Assembly: GCA_002279065.1 (NCBI GenBank)
Contig: NCKB01000006.1
Coordinates: forward strand, 246,343-310,342
Length of the DNA stretch: 64,000 nucleotides
From: Lysobacterales bacterium 15-68-25
GTDB lineage: Bacteria; Pseudomonadota; Gammaproteobacteria; Xanthomonadales; Rhodanobacteraceae
Direction: 5' to 3'
Shown here: positions 37,233 to 47,224 of the stretch, piece after piece
Numbering within the stretch: the stretch's first letter is position 1
Layout of the letters: every line of letters begins with the position of its first letter
The notes under the pieces: model-generated
Seen by the model: the letters and a program-made list of their open reading frames with translations, nothing else
Databases searched by the model: none
What the model was told of the DNA's origin: nothing
Position numbers and translations under genes: made by a program

Positions 37233-38176
37233 GCACGGGCGTGCGCTTCTCGGTGATCGTCACCAACTACAACTACGGCGCCTTCGTCGGCGAAGCGATC
37301 GACGGCGTGCTCGCGCAGACCCGCCCGGCGCACCAGCTGATCGTGGTGGATGACGGCTCGACCGACGGCTCGCCGGCACGGTTGGCCGAGCGTTACGGGC
37401 ACGATCCCAGGGTGACCCTTCTGCTTGGCGAGAACGGCGGCCAGCTGGCGGCGTTCCAGCGCGGGCTGGCCGTGGCCGACGGCGACGTGGTCTGCTTTCT
37501 CGACGCCGACGACTGCTGGCGGCCGGAGCACCTGGCCCGGCTCGGCGAGCTGCTCGATGCGCGCCGGGACATCGATTTCGTGTTCACCGACGTCGAGCTG
37601 TTCGACCAGCAGGTCGCCCGGATGCGCTACGCCGATCGCGCCCTGGACCTGGGATACACCGCGGTCAGCACGTACATGCTGACGCACTGGTACGGCGCTC
37701 CCACCTCGGCGATCGCGCTCAGGATCGGCTGGGCCCGGCGCACGCTCGATCTCCCGGGCAGTCTCTCCTCGGCCTGGCGTCTGTCCGCAGACAACTGCCT
37801 GGTGTTCGGCACCAGCATCCTGGGCGGGCGCAAGTACTACCTGCCGACCGGAACGGTGCGCTACCGCATCCATGGCGCCAATGGCTGGTGGAGCAACCGC
37901 ACGCCAGCGAACGAATACCTCAACCGCTTCCGCTCGCGCAGCCTGATCGAGCACTACGCACGCACGGTGGGCCTCGACGCGCGCTGCGTGGAGCTGGCCA
38001 AGCACGAGTTCAAGACAAAGCCTGTGCCCACCATGCGCGAGGCCCGTCGCTACGCCGGGCTGGTGCGGCTACGGCAGGGCAGCTGGCTGCGGCGGATGGA
38101 GCAGTCGTTTTCGATCCTCTGGTCAGCCTGGCGCCGTCGCGGCACACTGCCGGTGGAGTTCAAGGGGTTGGGTTGA
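37229..38176 (+). CDS. Glycosyltransferase family 2
   Basis: GT-A transferase with [20 protein letters not shown], the nucleotide-binding [10 protein letters not shown], and DADDCW as the DxD metal motif. 315 residues. The GTG start overlaps the decarboxylase stop (GTGA), and the stop overlaps the next GT2 start (TGATG). Donor may be the UDP-pentose made by its neighbour; this is inference. Confidence 0.82.
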
Positions 38177-39030
38177 TGCGCATCAGCGTCGCGGTGATCA
38201 CCTACAACTGGCCGCAGGCGCTTGCCCTGGTGCTCCATGCACTGGCGCAGCAGACCGTGTTGCCTCATGAGGTCATCGTCACCGACGACGGGTCGCGCGA
38301 CGACACCCGCCAGTTGCTCGAGCGGATCGCTTGCGACTACCCCATGCGACTTGTCCACCTGTGGCAGTCCGACGATGGCGCGCGCATGAGTCGTGCCCGC
38401 AACCGGGCGATCGCCGCGGCGCAGGGCGACTATGTGGTGTTGCTGGACGGCGACATGGTCGCCGAGCGGCACTTCATCGCCGACCACCGAGCCTTTGCCC
38501 GCCCGGGCTGCTTCGTGCAGGGCTCGCGCGTGCTTACCGACGAGGCGCTGACCCGCCGCATGCTGGCCGGCGAGCTGGACGAACCGGGCTTCTTCGAGCG
38601 CGGCATCGAGCGTCGCCGCAACACGCTGCGGTTGCCGCTGGCGGCGCGGCTTCATGCCCGCCCCGGCCGCAAGCAGCGCGGCATCAAGAGCTGCAACATG
38701 GCGTTCTGGCGCGACGACCTGCTTCGCCTCAACGGCTTCAACGAGGCGATGACCGGCTGGGGGCGCGAGGATACCGAGCTGGCGATCCGCGCGTTCCATG
38801 CCGGGCTGCTGCGCCGCGACGTGCGCTTCAGCGCGCTCGCAACACATCTCTACCATCCGACCCGCAAGTGCGTCGTCGACAACCCGAACGACCGCGTGGT
38901 GGAGGACACCCGCGCGCGAGGCCTGGTGCGCTGCGAGATGGGCGTAGACGCCCACCTGCGGGAGTTCACCGTTCCGCCGGCCGATCTTCGCTCAGCGGGA
39001 GCGAGCTGCGCCGTACCCGCCCACGCCTGA
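38176..39030 (+). CDS. Glycosyltransferase family 2 with galactosyltransferase-like C-terminal region
   Basis: 284-residue GT-A enzyme: VAVITYNWPQALALVLHALA, VTDDGSRDDT, the DxD in LLDGDM, and a C-terminal GWGREDTELAIRA typical of GT2 enzymes with a chondroitin/galactosyl-transferase-like second half. Translationally coupled to the preceding GT2. Its last 65 bases overlap the convergent GT2 gene on the other strand. Confidence 0.82.
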   Translation: MRISVAVITYNWPQALALVLHALAQQTVLPHEVIVTDDGSRDDTRQLLERIACDYPMRLVHLWQSDDGARMSRARNRAIAAAQGDYVVLLDGDMVAERHFIADHRAFARPGCFVQGSRVLTDEALTRRMLAGELDEPGFFERGIERRRNTLRLPLAARLHARPGRKQRGIKSCNMAFWRDDLLRLNGFNEAMTGWGREDTELAIRAFHAGLLRRDVRFSALATHLYHPTRKCVVDNPNDRVVEDTRARGLVRCEMGVDAHLREFTVPPADLRSAGASCAVPAHA

Positions 39031-39976
39031 GCGGATCGATCGGCTGCTTCGCCACCGAATGCGCGCGACGTGATGTTTCCTTCACGGTGATCCGCGCAGG
39101 CGGTGACGCGAACAGTCCGCGAAATGCCGCAACGCCCCACGCCGCCCATTTCATCGCGTGCCTGCGCTGAAGCGTCAGCGCGTAGGCCAGCGACAGGGGG
39201 GCGGCAGCCAGCAGCGTCCTGGCGAGATAGCGATACCCCGCGCTGCGCCCCTGGTACTTGCAGATGGCCAGGTGACGCGAGCGCGCGTAATGGAAAGCCT
39301 TGCGCAGGCTGAGCGACGCACTCGGCGATGACGACGCCCCGCCGGCATGAAGCACACTGGCCGCCGGCTCGATCAGGCACTCATATCCGTCCCGCCGCAG
39401 GCGCAGGCACAGGTCGTCGTCTTCGTAATAGAGGAAGAACTGCTCGTCGAACCCACCAATCCGATGGAACGCATCGGTGCGCAGCAGCAGGCAGCAACCG
39501 TTGAGCCACTGTGCGGAGCAGGTGCCATCCGGCGAGCGGTAGGCCTGCCGGGGCAGCTTCTCGTAGAAGGCGGGCCGGAAGCTCTTCTGCAGACGTCCGT
39601 CGGCACGTCGACCCTGCGGTGCCACGGCACCGGCGGACGGGTAGCGGTCCAGACAGCCGAGCAGTGTCTCCAGCGATTCGCGGGGAAGACTGCAGTCCGG
39701 ATTCAGCAGCAATGCGAAGGGCGTGAGGACTTGCGCCATCGCCTCGTTGTTCGCCCTGCCGAAGCCGCCGTTGTCCTCCCGCTGCAGGATCCGCGCATGC
39801 GGGACCAGGCGGCGCAGGGCGCTGGCGGTGCCGTCGGTGCTGCCGTTGTCGATGAAGATCACCTGCGGGAAGTGCCGCAGTCGATCGGCCAGCGATTCAG
39901 CCAGCGCCCGGCTCTGGTACGTGACGCACACCACGGTCACGTCGTCGAAGGTTCTTTCGTGCATGAGGCGAGCCAT
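38966..39976 (-). CDS. Glycosyltransferase family 2, rhamnosyltransferase-like
   Basis: 336 residues like the WbbL/dTDP-rhamnosyltransferase group: VVCVTYQSRALAESL, IDNGSTDGT, LLLNPDC (metal site region) and FFLYYEDDDLCLRLRRDGY. The ATG at 39976 has AAGG six bases upstream; an ATG at 39964 is also possible. It overlaps the end of the O-antigen-ligase gene (about 80 bases) and the convergent GT2 gene (65 bases). The C-terminal tail is basic and looks non-conserved. Sugar specificity is inferred. Confidence 0.82.
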   Translation of the reverse strand: MARLMHERTFDDVTVVCVTYQSRALAESLADRLRHFPQVIFIDNGSTDGTASALRRLVPHARILQREDNGGFGRANNEAMAQVLTPFALLLNPDCSLPRESLETLLGCLDRYPSAGAVAPQGRRADGRLQKSFRPAFYEKLPRQAYRSPDGTCSAQWLNGCCLLLRTDAFHRIGGFDEQFFLYYEDDDLCLRLRRDGYECLIEPAASVLHAGGASSSPSASLSLRKAFHYARSRHLAICKYQGRSAGYRYLARTLLAAAPLSLAYALTLQRRHAMKWAAWGVAAFRGLFASPPARITVKETSRRAHSVAKQPIDPLRRGRVRRSSLPLSEDRPAER

Positions 39977-41246
39977 CCGGGGCCTTGGTGGATTCCCCCT
40001 GCTTCAGAAGCGGAATGCAGGACAGGAGAAGGATAAACACGTGTCGGTGGGTGAAGTCAGCCCAGAGGCAATTTGCCATCCCCGCAACGAGGTAGACCAG
40101 AAGCGCGCTCGCATAGATATCCCGATGGAGGGGGTCGAGGCGGAAGATGTAGCGTGCTAGCGCGCCAAGTAACAGCAGGTAAACCAGCAGGCCGGTAATT
40201 CCCTGCTCGGCCAGGATCAGCAGCATCTCCTGATGCGGGTGGCCCATCATGAACGCCTGCCGGTTGGGCATGTCGCGGATGGATGCCCGGTAAAGCGGTT
40301 CCCATTGGTGCAGGCCGTGTCCGAATAGAGGCGCCGAGGCGATCATCGGCAGCGTCCGGCGCCAGAGTTCGAGCCGGATGCCGGACGACGTCGCCGTATG
40401 TTGCTGTTCGTATGCGACGATTTCGTGATCGACGGACAGTACCAGTCTGTCGCGTACCAGCGGTGTGAACCACAGCGCGGTGGCGACGACCACGCCGAGG
40501 CCGCCCATCGCCAGCCCGGCCTTCAGCACCGATCCGCCGCGGAACAGCAGCCGCCATGTCCAGTACGCGCCCACCGACAACAGCGTCAGGTACGCCGTGC
40601 GGCTCTCCAGTACGAAGCACACGTTGGCGACCGCCAGCGCGGCCGCCAGTGCAAGGATCCAGCGCTTGCCGCGCGACCGTGCCCGGAGGGCCGCGGCCAG
40701 CGCCATCGAGGCGAAGATCAGGGTGGCCAGGCCCTGCTGCGTGTACTCCTTGAAAACGGTGTTGCGCATGAATGGTTGAGCCGGCACCAGCGCGCGTTGG
40801 GGCACCAAGCCGGCGGCCATCCCGAAGGACAGCAGCAGGGTGAGTGCCATGGCGGCGGCGAAGGCGAGCAGTGCCCGGTTCCGCCAGCGATCGTCGTCAA
40901 GCACCGAGCCGAGCGCCAACGGATATACGCAGGCCCAGACGAACGAACCGCCGAGCGGAAGTTTCGAGGTCAGGTACCAGGCGTGCAGGGCGCTGAGGAC
41001 GAGTACTGCCCCCCACGCCAGGGCGCCGCGCACGACCGGATGGCGCCACGAGGCCGACCAGCGTTGGCGCGCGTTCGCGCCGAGCAGCGACAGCAGCACG
41101 CACAGGCCGATCGCCACGTTGGTGCCCGGCTTGTTGACCGGGGCCATGAACAGGCTGGCCACCGCGCACCAGCGCGAGGCCTGCAGCACCCACATGCGCC
41201 AGCCGGCTGCGGCCGGCCGCGCGTCACTCGTCGGAAGAGTCGCCAT
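39897..41246 (-). CDS. O-antigen ligase family (WaaL/Wzy-like) membrane protein
   Basis: 449 residues, about 11 helices, with a large periplasmic loop before the last helices containing RLELWRRTLPMIASAPLFGHGLHQW and HPHQEMLLILAEQGITG, the hallmark of Wzy_C ligases/polymerases. It joins O-antigen or other polymer to lipid A-core, or polymerises repeat units; sequence alone does not separate the two. The start overlaps the upstream GT39 gene by 23 bases. Confidence 0.85.
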   Translation of the reverse strand: MATLPTSDARPAAAGWRMWVLQASRWCAVASLFMAPVNKPGTNVAIGLCVLLSLLGANARQRWSASWRHPVVRGALAWGAVLVLSALHAWYLTSKLPLGGSFVWACVYPLALGSVLDDDRWRNRALLAFAAAMALTLLLSFGMAAGLVPQRALVPAQPFMRNTVFKEYTQQGLATLIFASMALAAALRARSRGKRWILALAAALAVANVCFVLESRTAYLTLLSVGAYWTWRLLFRGGSVLKAGLAMGGLGVVVATALWFTPLVRDRLVLSVDHEIVAYEQQHTATSSGIRLELWRRTLPMIASAPLFGHGLHQWEPLYRASIRDMPNRQAFMMGHPHQEMLLILAEQGITGLLVYLLLLGALARYIFRLDPLHRDIYASALLVYLVAGMANCLWADFTHRHVFILLLSCIPLLKQGESTKAPDGSPHARKNLRRRDRGVRHVPEPGAG

Positions 41247-42948
41247 CGCTTCCCTGCCCCTTCGGCATGCAGCCCGGGATGACCGCGTCGCTGCGGAACA
41301 TCCACCACTCGCGGCGGTTGGCGTGGCCGACGTAGGTCGCCTTGGTCCGTTCCACGCAGTCGCCCATCGCGGTGTCGAGGCTGAACAGCCAGCGGTGGTC
41401 CGGGTCGGCCCTCAGCCATGCCACCGCGTCGGCGAACTGCTGCGGCCAGGGCTTGAGGAAGCCGAACTCGGCCACCGGCCCCTGGGCCATCAGCAGGTTC
41501 TGCTCTTTCCAGGCGACCAGGCCGATGGTGTCGTCAGGGCCGGCGATGGCGCGGGCCTTTTCCATCACGCCCAGCGCCGAGCGGTCGGCATTGAGCAGCG
41601 GATAGCCCCACAGCCCGTAGACGCTCCACAGAACGGCGGCAAATGCGGCCCAACCCAGCGGAGCGCGACGCACGCGGGTGACCGCTGCGATCAGCAGTCC
41701 CGCCAGCCCCATCGTCAGGAACAGCCACCAGATCTGCGGGTCCAGGCTGAGCTCGATCTTCACCGACCATGCGGGATGCCGGGTGAGGGCGAGCGCACCG
41801 GCCAGGGCCAGCGCACCGGCCAGGCACAGTGTCAGCGCGAACAGCGCGCCGCGAACGCCGGTCCGGCGCAGCAGTGCCGGCAGCATCGGCGCCAGCGCCA
41901 GCGCGGTAATGGGGAGGGCGGGCAGTATGTAGACGTCGCGCTTGCCCGGGCTCAGCGAGAAGAACACCAGGATCAGCACGATCCAGCCCAGCGGCAGCAG
42001 GAAGCGCGCGTCGCGGCGCTTCAGCCGGCGCCACCAGGCCGGGATCGCCCACGGCAGCAGCAGCGACAGCGGCAGCCAGTCGGCGGCGATGATGCCGAGG
42101 AAGAAGCCGATCGAATGGATGTGTCCCGGTGGCGTGGCGTAGCGGTGGACCGTCTGGCCGAACAGGATGTTCTGCACGTACTCGGCATGCTGCGGATCGC
42201 CGTCGGCCCGGGCGATCAGCACCATCGGCAGCAGCCAGCCAAGCACCGGCAGCAGGAAGGCCAGCGCGCCCAGCGCCCAGCGCCCGGCGCTGCCATCGAA
42301 GCGGGCCACGTGGCGCCAGCCGCGGCGGCGGGCGAACGCGAACGGCACCAGCATCAGCAGCGCCAGCACGCCCACGCCTTTGGTCACCACGCCGACACCG
42401 GCGAAGAAACAGCCGACCCAGAACCAGCGCCAAGCCGGCCCCAGCAGCAGGTGGCGCAGCAGCCCGTAATTGGCCAGGGTCACCCAGCCCAGCAGCAGCG
42501 GGTCGATCTGCGCGTTGCGCATCTGGTAGGTGAAGTGGATCGTCACCAGCAGGGACAGTGCAGCGAGCAGGCCGCTGCGGTGGTTCCACAGCCGGCGGGC
42601 CAGGTCGTAGACCAGGGCCAGCGCGCCCAATGCCGAGAGCAGCGACGGCAACAGGAAGGCGACGCGCCAGCTGCGGGTCAGGAAATACGCCAGCGCCTGC
42701 ATCCACATGAACACCGGCGGCTTGTCCGGGTACAGCTCGTGGCCGCGATGCGGGAACAGCCACTGGCCGTGTTCCACCATCCAGTGGGCGACCAGCGCGA
42801 AGCGCGGCTCGTCCGAGGGCCAGGGGTCGCGCAGGCCGATGCCGATACCCAGCACGAACAGCGCGAACAGGCCGGACCAGAGCAGTTCGCGGCGGGCGTC
42901 GCCCAGCCACAGCGGGCGGGCGCGGGTCAGGGGCACAGGGGGCTTCAC
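41224..42948 (-). CDS. GT39/ArnT-like membrane glycosyltransferase
   Basis: About 574 residues, 11-12 helices. The first periplasmic loop (GLRDPWPSDEPRFALVAHWM) has the acidic pair of ArnT-type transferases, and HELYPDKPPVFMWMQALAY and VVTKGVGVLALLMLVP follow. It resembles ArnT, which adds aminoarabinose to lipid A, but the arn pathway genes are not in the window. The GTG at 42948 is the best start visible. It is coupled to the O-antigen ligase gene. Confidence 0.8.
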   Translation of the reverse strand: MKPPVPLTRARPLWLGDARRELLWSGLFALFVLGIGIGLRDPWPSDEPRFALVAHWMVEHGQWLFPHRGHELYPDKPPVFMWMQALAYFLTRSWRVAFLLPSLLSALGALALVYDLARRLWNHRSGLLAALSLLVTIHFTYQMRNAQIDPLLLGWVTLANYGLLRHLLLGPAWRWFWVGCFFAGVGVVTKGVGVLALLMLVPFAFARRRGWRHVARFDGSAGRWALGALAFLLPVLGWLLPMVLIARADGDPQHAEYVQNILFGQTVHRYATPPGHIHSIGFFLGIIAADWLPLSLLLPWAIPAWWRRLKRRDARFLLPLGWIVLILVFFSLSPGKRDVYILPALPITALALAPMLPALLRRTGVRGALFALTLCLAGALALAGALALTRHPAWSVKIELSLDPQIWWLFLTMGLAGLLIAAVTRVRRAPLGWAAFAAVLWSVYGLWGYPLLNADRSALGVMEKARAIAGPDDTIGLVAWKEQNLLMAQGPVAEFGFLKPWPQQFADAVAWLRADPDHRWLFSLDTAMGDCVERTKATYVGHANRREWWMFRSDAVIPGCMPKGQGSDGDSSDE

Positions 42949-43027
42949 AACGCGCAGGATTCCATCGGGCGGCAGGCAACCGGGCAAGCATAGCCGCCTG
43001 CTCCGGGATCGTGGCTGACCGGGGCGG

Positions 43028-44371
43028 TCAGGGACGCTTGCGCAGGACGGCGTAGTACATGCCGTCGAGATCGCCGTCGCCGGGCAGGATCTGCCAGCCC
43101 ACGGCGGCGCGCTGGCCGACGGGCAGGTCGAACGGCACCACCTCGGCATCGGCCTGTACGGCGAGCAGGTCGAACGGCACCACCTCGGCATCGGCCTGTA
43201 CGGCGAGCAGGTCGGCGACCACGGCCTCGTTCTCCGCCCGCAGCAGCGAGCAGGTGGCGTAGACCAGCCGTCCGCCCGGTGCCAGCAGCGGCCACAGCGC
43301 GTGCAGGATGCGTCGTTGCAGCACGCCGAGTTCGGCAATGTCGCTTTCGCGCCGGTGCAGTCGTACGTCCGGGCGGCGCCGCAGCACGCCGGAGGCCGAG
43401 CAGGGGGCGTCGATCAGGATGCGGTCGAACGGTCGGCCGTCCCACCAGGCGGAGGGATTCCCGGCGTCGCCGATGACCAGCTTCGCCGTCAGGTGCAGGC
43501 GGTCCAGGTTCTGCCGGATGCGGGCGGCACGTGTGTCATCCATCTCCAGCGCGGTCAGTTCTGCGCGGGCGCGCTCGAGCAGGTGGCAGGCCTTGCCGCC
43601 CGGCGCGGCGCAGGCATCGAGCACGCGCTGGCCGTCGCGGGCATCGACCAGGTCGGCGGCCGCCTGGGCAGCGCCATCCTGCACGGCGAAGGTGCCTTCG
43701 GCGAAACCGGGCAGCCGGGTTACATCGGTGCTGTGCGGCAGCACGATGCCGTCGGCCAGCCAGGGGTGGGCCTCGGCCGCCTGTCCGGCGTCGCGCAACG
43801 CCGCGATCAGCGCGTCGCGGTCGCCGCGGCGGCGGTTCGCGCGCAGCATCAGGGGCGGCTCGCGGTTGTCGGCGGCCATCACCGCCTCGGCCTGCGCGGG
43901 CCAGTCCCGCGCGAGCGCTGCGGCGAGCCAGTCCGGATGGGCGTGGCGGGTATCGGGCCGCGCATCCAGCCGGGCGATGCGTTCGCGGCGCTCGCGCTGC
44001 CAGCGTCGCAGCACCGCGTTCACCAGCCCGGCCAGCGCCGGCCGCTTGAGCGCCCGGGTTGCCTCGACCGTGGCGGCCACGGCGGCGTAATCCTCCAGTT
44101 GCAGCACTTCCAGTTGCACCAGGCCCAGCACCAGCAGGGCGTGGATTGCGGGCTCCTTGCGCCTGAGCGGCCTGGCCAGCAGCTCGTCGAGCGCAGCGTC
44201 GTAGCGCAGCCACCAGCGTGCGCCCTCGCTGAGCAGGGCCATCAGCAGGGCGCGGTCCCGCGGATCGGGCAGGCGCGGCGCCGTGCGCTCCATCACCTCG
44301 CGCAGCGAGGCGCCGCGCAGGGCGATTTCGGCGAGGCCGCTGGCGGCCAGCGCGCGGGTGTCGGGCTTCAT
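43028..44371 (-). CDS. rsmB: 16S rRNA m5C967 methyltransferase
   Basis: Methylates C967 of 16S rRNA. An N-terminal NusB-like RNA-binding domain (residues about 1-140), SAM-binding motif [13 protein letters not shown], and the two catalytic cysteines in [12 protein letters not shown] and [10 protein letters not shown]. 447 residues. Near the C terminus a 14-residue unit ([14 protein letters not shown]) is duplicated in tandem by an exact 42-base repeat. The start overlaps the fmt stop (ATGA). Confidence 0.93.
   Translation of the reverse strand: MKPDTRALAASGLAEIALRGASLREVMERTAPRLPDPRDRALLMALLSEGARWWLRYDAALDELLARPLRRKEPAIHALLVLGLVQLEVLQLEDYAAVAATVEATRALKRPALAGLVNAVLRRWQRERRERIARLDARPDTRHAHPDWLAAALARDWPAQAEAVMAADNREPPLMLRANRRRGDRDALIAALRDAGQAAEAHPWLADGIVLPHSTDVTRLPGFAEGTFAVQDGAAQAAADLVDARDGQRVLDACAAPGGKACHLLERARAELTALEMDDTRAARIRQNLDRLHLTAKLVIGDAGNPSAWWDGRPFDRILIDAPCSASGVLRRRPDVRLHRRESDIAELGVLQRRILHALWPLLAPGGRLVYATCSLLRAENEAVVADLLAVQADAEVVPFDLLAVQADAEVVPFDLPVGQRAAVGWQILPGDGDLDGMYYAVLRKRP
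43123..43214. repeat. Exact 42-bp tandem duplication in rsmB
   Basis: Two identical 42-base units at 43123-43164 and 43165-43206, plus the first eight bases of a third. The repeat is in frame and inserts 14 residues between the second catalytic cysteine and the C terminus of RsmB. Confidence 0.95.
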
Positions 44372-45303
44372 CGCGGCGTGCGCAGTTCGGCGCGGGCGTT
44401 GAGGTAATCCGCTGCGCCGATGCGCCTGCCACCGGCGCGCTGCAGGGCGGTCACGCGCAGCACGCCCTCGCCGCAGGCGATGTCGATGCCGTCACGCCCG
44501 GCGGCCAGCACCGTGCCGGGCTCGGCACCGGTCGGGGCGTCGATCGCCCGGGCGGCCCACACGCGCACGGGCTCCCCGGCGATCTCGCCCTCGGCCACCG
44601 GCCACGGATCGAACGCGCGCACCTGGCGTTCCAGCGCGATCGCCGGTTGGCTGAAGTCGAGCCGCGCCTCGGCCTTGTCCAGCTTGTGCGCGTAGGTCAC
44701 GCCGGCGTCCGGCTGCGGCGTGGCCACGAGTTGCTCGCCGGCCATCACGCGGCGCAGGCCGTCGGCCAGCACCTCGGCGCCGAGCACGGCCAGCCGGTCA
44801 TGCAGGCTGCCCCCGGTGTCGTCGGGGCCGATCGGCGTGCGCCGCTCCAGCAGTACCGGGCCGGTGTCCAGTCCGGCTTCCATCTGCATCAGGTCGACGC
44901 CGCTCTCGGCATCGCCGGCCAGGATCGCGCGCTGGATCGGCGCGGCGCCGCGCCAGCGCGGCAGCAGGCTGGCATGCACGTTCCAGCAACCCAGGCGCGG
45001 GATCGCCAGCACCTTGCGCGGCAGGATCAGGCCGTAGGCGACCACCACCATCAGGTCGGGGGCGTACGCGGCCAGCCGTTCGCGGGCGTCGGCGTCCTTC
45101 AGCGATTCGGGCTGCTCGACCGGGATGCCTGCGTCGAGCGCCGCCTGTTTCACCGGACTCGGGGTGAGCCTGCGTCCGCGGCCAGCGGGACGGTCCGGCT
45201 GGGTGTACACGGCCACCACCTCGGCGCCGCTGGCACGGCAGGCGGCGAGACAGGGAACGGAGAATTCGGGCGTGCCGGCGAAGACGATGCGCAGCGGAGG
45301 CAT
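44368..45303 (-). CDS. fmt: Methionyl-tRNA formyltransferase
   Basis: Formylates initiator Met-tRNA using 10-formyl-[18 protein letters not shown] at the start, the catalytic region [20 protein letters not shown], and the C-terminal OB-like tRNA-binding domain. 311 residues, usual. The ATG at 45303 is five bases after the def stop. Part of def-fmt-rsmB, as in Pseudomonas. Confidence 0.96.
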   Translation of the reverse strand: MPPLRIVFAGTPEFSVPCLAACRASGAEVVAVYTQPDRPAGRGRRLTPSPVKQAALDAGIPVEQPESLKDADARERLAAYAPDLMVVVAYGLILPRKVLAIPRLGCWNVHASLLPRWRGAAPIQRAILAGDAESGVDLMQMEAGLDTGPVLLERRTPIGPDDTGGSLHDRLAVLGAEVLADGLRRVMAGEQLVATPQPDAGVTYAHKLDKAEARLDFSQPAIALERQVRAFDPWPVAEGEIAGEPVRVWAARAIDAPTGAEPGTVLAAGRDGIDIACGEGVLRVTALQRAGGRRIGAADYLNARAELRTPR

Positions 45304-45308
45304 CGCGC

Positions 45309-45818
45309 TCAAGCGCCGGCTGCCTGCTTGCGCTGCTTCTCCATGCGCTTGAGCAGCATCGAGCGCTTCAGCGGCGACAGGTGGTCGACGAACACCTTGC
45401 CGGCCAGGTGGTCCATCTCGTGCTGGATGCACACGGCGAGCGGGCCCTCGATGTCCATCACGACTTCCTTGCCGTCCGCGTCCTGCGCCTTGACCTTGAC
45501 CTTCAGCGCCCGGGTCACGTCGGCGAAGATGCCGGGGAAAGACAGACAGCCCTCCTGGTAGACCTGGGAGCCGGTCTTTTCGAGGATTTCCGGATTGACC
45601 AGCGCCAGCGGCTGGTTCCGCTCCTCGCTCATGTCGGCGACCAGTACCTGCTTGCCCACCGCCACCTGGGTGGCAGCCAGGCCGACGCCGTTGGCGGCAT
45701 ACATGGTTTCGAACATGTCGGCGACGAACTGCTTCAGCTCGCCGTCGAAGCGGGTCACCGGCTCGGCGCGCACGCGCAGGCGGGGGTCGGGGAATTCGAT
45801 GATGTTGAGAACGGACAT
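45309..45818 (-). CDS. def: Peptide deformylase
   Basis: Removes the N-formyl group from nascent proteins; Fe2+ metalloenzyme. The three conserved motifs are [16 protein letters not shown] and QHEMDHLAG. 169 residues. The ATG at 45818 follows GAGGTGAG. It is divergent from the LysM gene and the first gene of def-fmt-rsmB. Confidence 0.97.
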   Translation of the reverse strand: MSVLNIIEFPDPRLRVRAEPVTRFDGELKQFVADMFETMYAANGVGLAATQVAVGKQVLVADMSEERNQPLALVNPEILEKTGSQVYQEGCLSFPGIFADVTRALKVKVKAQDADGKEVVMDIEGPLAVCIQHEMDHLAGKVFVDHLSPLKRSMLLKRMEKQRKQAAGA

Positions 45819-45945
45819 TAAGCTCACCTCGTCGCCGGAATTGCGGGCAAAGTGGCGAAAACCCATGCCGGCCGCGATCTAGAATACGGTTCATTGTACG
45901 TCGGCAAGCCCGCGTAAGGCAGACAGTTTTGCCAACTGGCTCCAG

Positions 45946-45973
45946 TTGCGTGGCTTAACCGTTCGGTTACACT
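45946..45973 (+). promoter_or_regulatory. Putative sigma-70 promoter of the LysM gene
   Basis: -35 TTGCGT (45946-45951), 16-base spacer, -10 TACACT (45968-45973). Predicted start is near 45980, followed by a GGGGGAGGGGG ribosome-site region before the ATG at 46007. Confidence 0.5.
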
Positions 45974-46006
45974 CGCGACTGCACCGGGGGAGGGGGATTC
46001 CCGCTT

Positions 46007-47131
46007 ATGATCAAGAAGTCCATCGGACTGCTGGCAGGCATGCTGGTGACGGTTGCCGTGTATGCCGCCGGGGCCCAGCTCCGCGCCAGCCACCCAGACA
46101 CCTACACCGTGCGCCGCGGCGACACCCTCTGGGGCATCTCCGCCAAGTTCCTGTCCAAGCCCTGGCTGTGGCCGGAGATCTGGCAGGCCAACCCGCAGGT
46201 GCACAACCCGCACCTGATCTACCCGGGCGACGTGCTCAACCTCTCCTTCATCAACGGTCCCTCGCTGAAGCTGGAGCCCGGCGTGCATGCGGGCGAGGAG
46301 CCGATTCCCGCCATCCCGCTGTCCGATCTGCAGATGTTCCTCAAGGACATGCGCGTGGTCAGCAGCGACCAGGTCAAATCGTCGCCCTATGTCGTTGGCC
46401 TCGAGGAAGCGCGCCTGACCGGAGCTCCGGGGCAGAACATCTACGTGCGCAACCTGCAGTCCGAGCCAGGCCAGCGCTGGGCGATCGTCCGGCCAACGCA
46501 TTACTTCCGCGGCTTCGCCAAGGGCGACAGCGGCGAGGGTGGCGACCGCGTTGCGCACATGCTCGACAGCAACGCCTCGCTGGTGCGCAGCCCCTGGTAC
46601 GAGGACAGCCGCAACGACGGCCACTACGGCAAGGGCGACGACCTCGGCGTCGAGGTCACGGTGATCGGTACGGCAGAGACCCTGCGTACGGGTGACATCT
46701 CCACCCTGCTCCTGCTCGATTCCACCCGCGAGGTGCAGAAGGGCGACCGGGTGATGCCGGTCGACGACCAGCCCTACGACGCCTCCTACTACCCGCATGC
46801 GCCGAAGAGCGTGCCGGCCAATGGCCGCGTCATCGCCATCGCCGACGGCCTCGACGCCGCCGGCAAGCTGCAGGTGGTGGCACTGTCGATCGGCAAGCAG
46901 GACGGCGTCGAGAACGGCCAGACCTACGCCGTGTGGCAGCCGGGCGAGACCATCGCCGACGACGTCGCGGGCAACAGCTGGGATCGTGGCACGTCGCCGA
47001 AGGTGACCCTGCCGGAGGAGTTCGCCGGCCATGTGATGGTGTTCCGCACCTTCGACAAGGTCAGCTACGCCCTGATCATGGACAGCCTCAAGCCGGTGAA
47101 GAACGGCGACACGCTGCGCATGCCCGAATAA
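46007..47131 (+). CDS. LysM peptidoglycan-binding protein, TsaP-like
   Basis: Exported protein: a signal sequence (LLAGMLVTVAVYAAGA) followed by one LysM domain (TYTVRRGDTLWGISAKFL through YPGDVLNL), which binds peptidoglycan. The C-terminal two thirds include RVMPVDDQPYDASYYPHAP and lack a catalytic motif. 374 residues. The neighbourhood rsmB-fmt-def / LysM-dprA is that of the Pseudomonas gene for TsaP, which anchors the type IV pilus secretin, so a TsaP-like role is plausible. Confidence 0.85.
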   Translation: MIKKSIGLLAGMLVTVAVYAAGAQLRASHPDTYTVRRGDTLWGISAKFLSKPWLWPEIWQANPQVHNPHLIYPGDVLNLSFINGPSLKLEPGVHAGEEPIPAIPLSDLQMFLKDMRVVSSDQVKSSPYVVGLEEARLTGAPGQNIYVRNLQSEPGQRWAIVRPTHYFRGFAKGDSGEGGDRVAHMLDSNASLVRSPWYEDSRNDGHYGKGDDLGVEVTVIGTAETLRTGDISTLLLLDSTREVQKGDRVMPVDDQPYDASYYPHAPKSVPANGRVIAIADGLDAAGKLQVVALSIGKQDGVENGQTYAVWQPGETIADDVAGNSWDRGTSPKVTLPEEFAGHVMVFRTFDKVSYALIMDSLKPVKNGDTLRMPE

Positions 47132-47168
47132 GGTCGCGACCCGGCGACGGGTCGGTGCAGGACCACAC

Positions 47169-47201
47169 GACGGCGCGGCCTCTGCCGCGCCGTCTGCTTT
47201 T
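47169..47201 (+). terminator. Intrinsic terminator after the LysM gene
   Basis: Perfect 11-base stem GACGGCGCGGC / GCCGCGCCGTC, four-base loop, followed by TGCTTTT. It lies 38 bases after the stop codon and separates the LysM gene from dprA. Confidence 0.85.
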
Positions 47202-47224
47202 CGGCCCGCCCGTAGACTCGCCGG

